A stretch of 64,000 bases of DNA from Membranipora membranacea (taxonomy: Eukaryota > Bryozoa > Gymnolaemata > Cheilostomatida > Membraniporidae). The position numbers and the translations under genes were made by a program. Positions 37,901-49,900 of this stretch are shown piece after piece. The notes beneath the pieces are model-generated. The model did not search any database and was not told the origin of the DNA. It was given only the letters and a program-made list of their open reading frames with translations. The stretch lies in the NCBI GenBank assembly GCA_914767715.1, contig OU612065.1, forward strand, positions 25,544,001 to 25,608,000, in the 5' to 3' direction. Positions within the stretch are counted from its first letter, which is position 1. Each line of letters opens with the position of its first letter.

Positions 37901-40900
37901 TGTTCTTTAGTAGCAGAAAAGTTCGTTTTTGAGTGAACCATAAACATATAAATACTATTTTATTTTTGTTTAAGTATATATATGTTTATGATGTTGACTT
38001 ACAATTCACAAGATGGTAGTAAGTGATGCTATTGGACGGCCCGTCTTTATCACAAGCTTTGATTGTGAGTATTACAGTTTCCCCAGTCCCTTGCTGTTCT
38101 GGTATGTTTACTGTTAGAGGATAATCCATCTGTTATATATAATAAGAATAAGATAAATTCAACTGCATCATGGAAATAGAAATAATTCAAACTTAATTTC
38201 TCACAATCAGCATATTGTCTCAAGGAAATCCCACATGTGTTATTTATATTTAGAAAGTCTGTTGCCTTTAGAAAAATTTGCAGGACATAGTATCTTTAAT
38301 GTTAAAATATTGGTCACCGACATATCCCTGGGCATGCGTGCAGAGAAAACTGGGTATATAAAAACAGTGCAATGCAGTAATATTGTTCACTGTTACATTG
38401 ACCTCACTATGAACTAAACTTAGACCAGGCAAAATGCTAGGGACTAAAAACTACGAGCTTTAGTGAAGTCAAGACGATTGTACTGTAATTCAATGCAATT
38501 ACATTTCAACAGCTCAAATTAAAACTAGCAAATCGAGTGGCCCACACAAATTGCCTTTGAGCAGAAATTAATTGAGTAAGTTTGCGTAGATTGCCTAGAT
38601 ATGTGTCACTTCCATCGGGATGAGGGTGCAGCAACTGCAATATTGCCTAAGTTTACTGCGGGCGAAGTGAATATCTAGTTCAGCTCAACTTACATTGCCA
38701 CAGTCGAGAAATCTGGGAAAGTTGTCATCAATATCCTGAAGGTCTATATGAAACTGACGTGATACTTCTGTGCTGTTTGTTCTTGCCACAACTATCAGCT
38801 AAAAATTTTTAAAATGAAGCTAAAGTTAAGGTCACGAAATGATGGTACTTATCAAAGTACAACAAATTCGCATTCAGTCAACACTTCTTTGTAATTTATG
38901 TTTTACTTGCATTAAAACGAATGGGTATAGATAGGGATAGAGACAGGGATAGAAACTTTTAAGAAAGGGAGATGCTGTTAATAATGAACCGTAGGTTAGC
39001 ATATGATTACGAAAATCAAGATCATTCAAAACACTGCATTTTGTGAATTGAATGTAGAGTAAAATATTTTATTGCAAAAAAACTGGCTATAAAGGGAGTG
39101 GCAAGGTGCCCTAGAATCCTCTTATTGATGTTGTGGTGTATCCTAAAGACATGGATGCATCCTAGAAGTATATATAGCTTGCGGCAAGCTGCAAAACATT
39201 TTCCTACCAAATATTGATCCTACCCAATATTGGATCAGTATTGGCATTCTTGACTTTGGATCAAGTTGACATTGATCCTACCAAATATAGGTCTTACCTG
39301 ATATGTCTGTTGAATTTCTCTATCTGGACTGTTGATCACATACACTCTGCCTGTATTAGGGTCTATATTAAAGTATCGTGTATCTGACGTGTTAGCCAGG
39401 TAATATGTCACTCCAGGTATACGACTATTATCAGGATTGACGATTAATGCGGTCATTACTGTGGTGTTGAATCCAGACTCCTATAAAAGTTAAAGTGAAT
39501 AGTGTGTAGGGTGTATACGTATGATGTGCACTGTGTCATTGTTGTGGAGTTGTCCTTTCATGTCAAGAGATTGATCAGATAACAATTAAGATGGGGATTG
39601 ATAATTGATATACCTCTTTTTTGCCTTAGTGCTATCAACCCTTCATTTTCAACTGTCAGAGTCAAGAGAACAGGCCGCATATTACATCAAGGCTATTGTC
39701 TATTGTAACTCATCACTCTACATCAAACATACTCTATGTTCTCGTGATGGTGATTAATTATAAAAAAACAGACACTTACCTCATATATATTATTATAAAT
39801 AGTAGATTCAGAGGGAGGACTCGTAAATATTGGTCTGTTTGTTGTCTCTGGGGTAAACACTATCACGTTCACTCTGCATATTGTCTCATAATATGGGGAT
39901 GAGGTATCACGTGCCCTCACTGAGAAATCATAACTCGATTGGCCTGAGGCTTGCAGAGGGAAGGAAGTTGAGAGAACTCCTGATGTCCTGTCTACAGCAA
40001 ATGCTGCTCCTGTGAATAAAAAATATAAATGCAAACCGCGTATTCATTACTATATAGTGGTGTAACTATGGAATAGAAAAGAGATACAGATGTGTTTGGT
40101 TTGGTTATTTATCAAACCAATCTAGATGAGGTTGCGTATCACAAGGCTCTAAAAGCTGAGGTCAATATCTCATGCCAAACCAGAATGCAAATCTTATCAC
40201 TTCCGGAGATTAGAAGTTTATATGATTTTTTGTATATTCCTTCTTCGTCAGTATGCGACAATCTTTGTTCAGGCTAGTAGATGCTCGGAGAATCTACACC
40301 TACCTCCATTGTTATTATCTAAATAGTATTCTACTCTATCTCCGACATCTTCATCAGTTGCCAGCACCTGTCCAAAGCTTACTCTACTCTGAATGGACCT
40401 CGGTATGAAGAAGGTAAATAACTGCTGTGTACACACAGGGTAATACTCATTGGTGTTAGATACTGTGATCGTCAACTGGAATAAAAAGCATGATCATTCA
40501 AATATAATAACAGGCTCTATTCCTGCATGAAATAAAAACAGGCGTTGACCCAGTGCAACTTGTTCTGAAGCACTAGAAGTATGCAGTTCAGATACTGCTA
40601 GAAGCTATCAAATCTCCCAATAGTATTTTTCAGAATTATTAATCATTTTTATACCAATTATTTGCCCATTTATTTATGTAGAAATTTTGATATCTCAAAT
40701 TTTGAAGTTTTATCAGAGCACCCTATACAACCATTTATTTCTCAGACTCAGAGTGACGGGACGTGAGTGACATATCGGGATGAAACATACATACAAAGCA
40801 AAAGCAAAACTGACAGTGGACACATGGACATGTAGTAAAATATATGGTATTTTATGGTGATGTATCAAAGGCTAAGCAATGTTATCAGAATCTGTTTCAT

Positions 40901-43900
40901 TATTATTCTGATGTGTAGTATATGGTATCCTCATATTATTATATTATTATATGTATGAATTATTCATATAATTCAAATATCATATAAAATAATTATTATA
41001 TTATATGATATCCTTACTGGTACTGTGGTTGATCTGCCACCTTCAGCTCTATCAGTTACTTCTATATATAAATCATATCTGGATATCTCCTCTGCATCAA
41101 TCGTTGTGCTGTTCCTCACATAGATGACACCCTGGAGAAATTTAAGAGTTGCAAAGCTTATAAAAACTGTTACAAACCAAAAATAATCTCATTAATTGGT
41201 TGTATTGGCCTACTTTGGTGTCCTGGTTTCTTTAATGTTATTTCCATATGCTTCTGATTACCACTTTATGAGCAGACAACTCACATGTCATTCTTTAGCT
41301 GAAAGTCACTTGAACTTGCCTATAAACTATGGTTATGAACTCACCTGATTGTCAATAAAGAATTTGTCAGCATGTCTCCCCGTGATCTTATATACAAAGT
41401 TAAAGTCTCCATCCGCATCAGTCACAAAGACGGAACCGAGTCTAATGTTCCGTAAGTAAACTCCCTCAGCCAGTGTATAAGTGTAGCTCTACAAGCAAAG
41501 AGAAGTCCGTTATGTTATTAGAAATGGTTAGGGTTATTTTGAGAGCTCTTTTTCATATGTTTCTATATCATAGTGAACAACTATTTACTAAGTCTAGAAG
41601 AGATTGATTAGAGTTCAACATTGGAGGGTAGCAATATTGTACAATGGCTTCGGAATTGTTTTCTCTCTGAGTAGGAGGAATCAACTCTCCACAATATATA
41701 TGACAAACATTGATGATGAGATGGTAAAGAAAGTTAAGAAAAGCAGCAAACTCACACTTCTTTGGAATACTGGATAATTATCATTGATATTCAGTATGTT
41801 AACTTCCAGAGTGGCAGTAGAAGACTGTCCGGATAAAGTTGTTGCTTCTACTATCAGCCTTTTGGTCCGAGTGAGTAGAGATTCATAATCGAGAGGTCTC
41901 GTTAGGTAAACCTCACCTGCATCAAGATAGCAGACATAAACATAGACGATAAACAGTAAAGTGGCAAATAATGATAGTATTTAGTCGATAAAAGTTGTGG
42001 AAATATTTGAAAATATACTAAGGATATGATTTCTGAGCGTACATGCCAAGAGTGATATGCAGGTAAATAAAACATGGTAGCAGGGAGCGTTTACGAACAG
42101 TGGATAAAAAATCATTGCAGATATGCTCTTAGTTTTAATTGACAGTAATCATTATAATCGATAAGAAGCTTATTTTGACTGCAACGCTCACTGATTTATA
42201 ATATAATGTAATATATATTATATTTTAAAATATAATATAATGTATTATAAATCAGTGGCAACGCTCAATTCATATTAGCCTGTGTTGACAAGCTTTGTTC
42301 GCTTGTCAAGACAGGCTAAATTCATATGTTCTACATTTTGACTAATGACATGTTTCCTATTGTACCATTGACAGAAATAGTGAATAGGTTATCAGGATCC
42401 CCAGCCACTTCTCTGAAGTTAGTTATCCTCTCATGAGTTATACTATCTCGAGCTATAAGTGTTAGTATAAGTCCTGATCTTCCCTCTGTAACGCTAGCTA
42501 CTATGCGCTGATCAGAGACACTCCACGGCTCGTTGAGGAATTCAGGCACCCCCACACCCTCCTGCCTGATGTGAACCTGCACCTCGGCTGTGTAAGAGAG
42601 GAAATGTGAAAAGGTTGATGATTTCAATAAAGTGCATATTTTAAATTTAAGACAGAACAGGAGTTGTACTGAACCATACATATATTTATATTCCATGATA
42701 GATTTACAATACAAGGTAAAACATGGATGAGACCATACATTTGGCTAATCATTTCTAATATTGGAGATAATTTTTGCAGAGGTTAATTCCAATAAGAATT
42801 CAGTCAATGGAAATTTTACTTTTATGTGGCTTCACCTTCGAATGATGGCAAATGATGGCAGTGAATAATAGCCACCCTGCTGGCTATTTGCTTGTAGTTT
42901 ACTCACCATAACCCCTTTGATCTCTCGGTTCTTGCCCATTGATATCTTGTACCTGTACTCTGAAGCTTATATAAGACACAGCCTCTCTGCTGAATGGTAA
43001 CCTCGTGGTGATAACACCATTCTGATCGTTGATGGCAAATGCATTCTGAAAAAGGCATGAATGTATGTATTAGAAAATAGTGAATACTTCCAACATATTT
43101 TAATATATAACATATTAAAATAATGATATATATAATATAAGTAATTGGATATAACATATGATCATATGGATTATGATCAAGATTATTATTAGAATTTTGA
43201 TTATCATATATAAATTTATATAATTGGAATATATTCCAACAATTTTAAGCATAGCCAAAGTTATATATGAGAAATTATGTCAGACCTATACTAAGAAAAA
43301 CTTGATGTTAATTAGTGATTATGGATGTTTAACCGGCATCTCAGAGAAAATGAAAATGGTCGCAATTGAGGAGGAAAAGAATATGCATGAACATTGGCTA
43401 AGAATCCTTACCAGTGTAGTTAGGAATGATATGGTGTTGGCTATGACCTCAAACTTAGCTGCTTACCCTAAAGTCAAAGTTTGCAGTTGATGTAACATCT
43501 CTGTTGAATGGATCCCTCGCTGAGAAACTTCCAGATAATATACTATATCTGAGAGCGCTGCCTCTATCCACGTCAAAAGCATTCACCTGTAGCACCCTCG
43601 TACCAACAGCATCATCTGTAATGAGATTGACCCATAAACCACAACAAGACAACATAAAATATGAAGATGACCATTAAAATGGTTAACTTAGGTTAGAACT
43701 TATAATATTCTGCCATGCTAATATCTTCGAATAGCACAGTAGTTTCTTTTCATATTACTTTACTTTTGATGCAGACAGTAAGAAGAGTTTACTGGACAAC
43801 ATGGTTTGCATTAATTTAGAGATTTTAAAACTTACTTTCATTCATATACTGGACATATAAATCATTTGAGAATCTCGGTAGTCGATTATTGATGTCGGTG

Positions 43901-46900
43901 AGCGTGATGTTCACTTGTGTCTCATCAGACCTGCTTGGGCTTCCATTGTCAGCAGCTTCCACCTACACAAGCAATGTGAACAAGTCCTGTGATAGCACAA
44001 TATCCAAATAAGATTGTTGAAGCTCATAAAAGATTCAAGGTAATTTATCACATTGAAAACCAAGAGCGGACAACTCAAAACTAGATTAATTATTCACACA
44101 CTGAATACCTTAACTGATAAAAAAGTCTTAAAGCTAATCAAATCAAAGGCTTTGGTATATTTTAATACTTTTACACTTTTACATCTTGAAGACATCACTT
44201 GGGACCCACGATCTTCATACGTCTTATTAACTGTGCTATGGGGCCAACTGGTAGACACGATTTTTATGTTAATGGCTAGATATGATGAGTAATAACAAGG
44301 TCGCTTTTGGTGAAATCTTTCTTTCATATACAAAGAGCAAGAATGCAAGTTCACTAAGCATGAGTCCCAAAACATGCTTACATTTGTGCTTTTATTACAT
44401 TGTCTTTAAAAGCTTTGTTGTTTCATTTCGTATCCAAAGCAAGTGAGTGAATCTATGTAAGTAGTTATCGATTTCCAATATCAATGTCAATTTTTCCTTT
44501 ATCTTTACAATACATCATACATCGACGCAGCAAGCTCATAGAAACAGTTCACTTCTCCATTTCAAAGCTTTAAAGTGAGTTTTCAACAAATGATGGCAAT
44601 GAAGTTCCCTATTATAATCACAAATAACTCTGACTGGCAGTGCCAGCAATTTACGAGCACATTTCATTGCTGGCGGAGCATTTCAGATGATATAGGATCA
44701 AATAGGAGCCTCAGAGATGATGTGAACCATACTCTACGCAGTCTACAGCACGATGATCTATATGAATCTTCAACTGACAGGCCCTTTGATGTTATTACTT
44801 TCATCTGGGCAACTTGGTTAGGCGTATTAGGCCTCTACATGGTGCGATGTGCAGTATCATGCTGTAGAGAAAATCATCACACTCGCATTGGTGTGAAGAT
44901 TTTAAATGATATCGGAGTGTCAGCAGGTTTCAGCAAGTTGAATGTGACAGATAATAAGTGGGATTTAAAAACTTACAACTATGCATTAACAATACTAGCT
45001 TTAGTATTCAAGGAATATGAGGAACACTCCCACAACCTAACGGCAAAACTGGACCCTAAAGATATTGTTCACGTGCTAAGTCAGGTAATACCGGAAATAT
45101 ACAAAACTGTTTTCCGGATTATTGTAAAGAGTCACTCAATACAAGTTCCCGTGATATTACCAGACAAAAACTGCATAAGATTACGACTCGGCTGGAGAAG
45201 GAGATACAAGTGTTGTGGGACACGTAATATGGAAACACATGTTTTCATAAAAGCCGTATTTAGTCCCCTCTCTAAGCAACAGCGGACTGACTTACTCATA
45301 AAAAATAACCGTGGAAAGGAGTGGCTCTTTGATTCCATCAAAACAGGAAATATGAAATTGTTAAGCTTGCTTCTAAGCTACCTTGAGGCAAGCGCCCAGA
45401 GAACATTGATGTGTGACATGAGCAGATCATACGAATGTCATGAATCAGTACTGCACCTGGCAGCGCTTAAAAAGCAGTATGATATATTACAACTACTCGT
45501 AAACACACCACATGCTTCTGAGCTAACCGGAATCACAGATCGACATGGTGCAACTTTTCTTGATTACTGCGCAGGAGACATGACAGAGGATGCATTAATC
45601 AAGCTCATAAATAGTCTGGAGTCCAACACTGAACTATGGGGTTTGCTGGTGAATAAGTCAGAAATCGATGGCAGCATAACAACTATCCTCCACACCTTGG
45701 TGAAATGGCACAGGCATGATGTGATCAGATTGATTACGTCTAAATACTCAAATGAGAAACGCATAAAACTCATTGTTTTTCAGAACGGAAAAGGACAAGC
45801 AGTTATAACCCTAGCATCAACCAGCACATGTCAAGACTGTAAGGTTCTGGGTCAGGAATGGAAAAAGTTACTCCTAGATGAATTCGTGCACATTCAAGAT
45901 TCTGAAGGTAAGTGATATATAAGATGGGCCAATTAAAATCATTTTGCAGATTTTGGACTCAAAAGCACAGATATAGATGTTTTCTAAAATTATAGCCTTT
46001 TCCTTTGCCGTCATCTTTGTACCAGTTATAAGTCGACAAGATCTTACCGTAATATGGCTAGGAATTATGAAGCCGCCATGTGTATAGATGTCACAGAGTT
46101 TTTTTTCTGGAGAGATAATTGCAACTTCATTGATTTGAAGGTAATTGCAATGTGGTTGGAGATAGTCGGTTTTTACTTTCCTGGTCAGCTAGTGTGAATG
46201 TGAATAGCCCACATCAGCCAAATCAGATAGTACTAGACAAACAGTGCACCCGGTGGGGCTCAAACCCAGGACCTTATGGTGAAGGAATATTACAGAACCG
46301 CGGTTATGAGGAGATTGTTTGTTATATCTGACCCAGGTCATGCAATCAATTTGGGGTCAAAAACTGTTGCTTTCAAAATCACTCGCCAGCCTCATTTTTT
46401 GATGATGACATTCTTTGGTTACCTATATGGAAGTTTGAAACTCTAACTTTTGCTTGTAGAGAGACAAATGTGTCTGGATATACTTATGAAAACGCAGCCA
46501 TTGACAGTGCCTGAAATTAATAGTATATTCCATGCTTCAGACGAATACATTATCCCCCACAGCAAGACAAACGCAACATGTCACGGATTGATTTTGTATA
46601 ACACTGATGAAAGATGTGAGAGTATTGAAGAGGCAAATGTAGTAGAGACAAATATGAAAACCGCTGATTTCATAACTAAAAAGCTTGAGTGGAAAAATGC
46701 TTCTCATTTGCCATTCATTCTTCATGACCATCTCGCGGGACAAACACACCAGATGTCAGCACTGATGGTGTGCATCATGTCACATGGTCGTATCGGTACA
46801 CTGATCGGTACTGAATCATCAGTGATGCCAATATCCGATGTCTTATGGAAACTAGAGGAGTTGTTACCTGATCAACTGCCATTGGTATGTATGAGGCCTG

Positions 46901-49900
46901 ACCCCACAAAGCAATATTTTTTTGACTACGGATGATGTTATATAGGTGTTATCTAAACTAAAGTGGTGAACTGGTTATGCCTTCGAAGTAATAACCCATA
47001 AACTAAAAACCAAACCCTTTATTGGCAGTAACTTAAAATTTTGTACATGTGGCAATAGTTAAACAGATCTTTTTTGCCCAAAACACTATCGGAATCTCAT
47101 ACAGGCTTTTTGTTGCAGATTGTACTAATACAAGCCTGTCAGCAGTTTGAAAACGTCAAAATCTCACTTCCAGGCGATATCCCAACTGAGAGATTTGATG
47201 CAAACCGAGGAAACCCACCAGAAAACAAACATATAGTCCTGAAAAGGCCACACACGTTGCTGTTATTGTCATCGGTGACAGGGGGTCTGGCGCTCAGAGG
47301 TGCTTACACTGAAGCTTTCACACAACAAATGAGCAAATCAAATGGTCAACTAGAAATAGAGCAAATGCAATCCCGAGCTCGAATCAATATGCAAAAACAC
47401 CATCCAGGATTGAGTTCACAAATTCCAGAGATGAGAAGCACACTGATGAAAGTCCTAAAACTGCCACCAGCCAAACAAGACACTCTGGCTACGACATCGC
47501 AGCCAAGCCAAGCTCAAAACCCTAGTCCGCAAGACCCACTACATACATCCCACCAAGCACAGCTTCTAATATCTAATGAGACTGAAGAAACACGCCTCTA
47601 AGATTTTGTCATAGCTATGCTTTTCATTTTCAGCAATGGTGATCAGTTCATACACTCAACCATGTTCTATTTTTATATTAGTGTGGAAGTTTTTGCAACT
47701 TTTTTGTTGGTGTGAATATATATTCAGTGGGCCCACTTGGCCTAGCCCTGGTGGCATGAGTCTGAACACTGGGACTAACGTGTATGATTCTTAATATAAG
47801 GTGACCAATATCCTTGGTTTCTTTTCACAATATATCCTAGTGTGTCACTTTACCATGATTTATTTGTGCTTTCTAATTTTCCTGAATAACATTTCCAGCA
47901 AATAGCCTATATTACTTTTCTTTACATTGATAAGTTTCTGTTGAATTGATTTTTTATATAAGTAAATGGATTAGATTTATGGGGCTTACGTTTCTTCCAA
48001 ATAAATTCTTACAACATTTTGTGTTTCCCATCAATTCAGCAATCAGCTCTCATCATATTTGATAGATATTGATTCCTAGCATATCAGAACCAAAGAAGCC
48101 CTTCCATCCTCTTTGCTCAAAATATAAATACACCAAATCTTGTCCAAGCCATCACAATATGAGGCTGAATTAACCACTCTTTAGACTGACTGACTGACTG
48201 ACGGACTGACTGATTGATATATGTTACTCACCCTCAAAATGAAGGTTGGGGCTGAGTCAAAGTCCAGTTCAGCATTCACACTCAGTGCTCCTGTAACTGG
48301 GTCTATATAGAATCTCTGTGTATTATCTCCACTTGTTATTTGATAAGTTATACGGCCGCCATCTTCATCTAGACCGTCTAAATCTCTGGCTGTTACGTTT
48401 AGGATCACAGTACCTTTACAACAGAATACAGAAATAATCTACAACTGCAAAGGCTAGCATTACGCACAAAGGTTGATGGCACTTTATCTCTAACAAAGAC
48501 AGCCGGTACACAACCATCACCAAATATTTTAAGACACTATTAAAGCAACTTAGCGGTACTTCACATTATGGACACAACCCCTATACTAATAATATTTGGT
48601 TTCAGCAATACACTTACCAATAGGTGTAGATTCTGGAATAACTTTGGCGTACTCATTCAGTATGAATTCAGGAGCAAAATCGTTGAATTCCTGTAAAACA
48701 CGGCACAGTAAATTTTTATTGATCACCATGATACATTGTCGTCTTATGATAAGAGGGGGAGAAAATATATACGTCACGTAATTCTGATGCTACCATAATA
48801 AACTTCGCAATCAATATCAATTGGTGAAAATAAATAGAAGACCATGTAAAAGAATGGGAGAGAAATCCAAAACATACCAGTAACTGTATGAAGACCGTAG
48901 CATTGTCAGTGAGTTCACCATCTGATGCTTCTACTGTAAGCTGGAACAGCCTTCCATCTTGTTTTAGTAGAGGTCGTCTCAAAGTCAATTGCCCATTATC
49001 AGGATCCAGTTGGAAATGCTGCTCTGGAGTGTTCCCAGAAACTATCCTATAGATGATTATTGGAGAATCTTCATCAACCGCCTGATAGAAGTAAAGCAAG
49101 GACAATGTGAGCACACTTCAACTCCAAAATGAACTTGATGCTGTTATATAAGAATGGAACATTAAGAGTGAGAAAGTAATAAGCATTGAAAAGTTTTTTT
49201 GTAGCTAATTTCAGTAGTTGTCCTCTCATCTGATAATATTTCAAAGGCTTGCAATATACTAGTATGAGTGTTGATGCGTTGTTGCTTGTTGGGGTAGCTG
49301 TTAATGGCACTCCATCATCAACCATCGCTTATTCAATAGAGATGCGGTTGATTATGGAATGCAACTAACAGCAACGCAAGCAGAGTTTGAGTACTGAAAC
49401 TATCATCATTTGATGAATGCTCAAAAAACACACTAAACGAACAAAGCCACATTTTTTTTATAACACAACACAGCAAAGCTTCACATATAAAATTTCATAA
49501 ACCAGTAGTTTTGATGTGACACAACCAACACAAACTGCCACAAAGAACACATTTATGGCTGTTTGAAATATATTTCTTGATATTCAGCGTTTAAATTGTC
49601 AAACCTACAAATGATATATATTCAAAATAAATTTAAATAAGCGAAAGATTTGTTGTGTAGCATAAAATACTAGACTATTTGTGAGAGAGAGGAAAACAGA
49701 TGAGCTTAATGGAAATGACCATTCGGTTTGTGAGATACTGATTTAGGTCTGTTCGCTCATATAATGGTTACCTACCGGTTCCAGGACAACTGCCTAAACA
49801 TCACAAATACAGACAGTCATACATGAATAAACACAAATAAGTATATCAGGGTGAAAGTTGGGAACATCAGATTGGTAAAAAGGGAACAAATTGGCTAGTA

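Noticed and set aside
44575-44589. GTG-initiated N-terminal extension of the ankyrin-caspase frame
   Set aside because: Animal genes do not normally start at GTG. The frame is merely open upstream; the first ATG is at 44590.
46240-46312. tRNA gene
   Set aside because: Only the T-arm/box B is recognisable; the acceptor and anticodon arms do not form, so it is treated as a SINE remnant.
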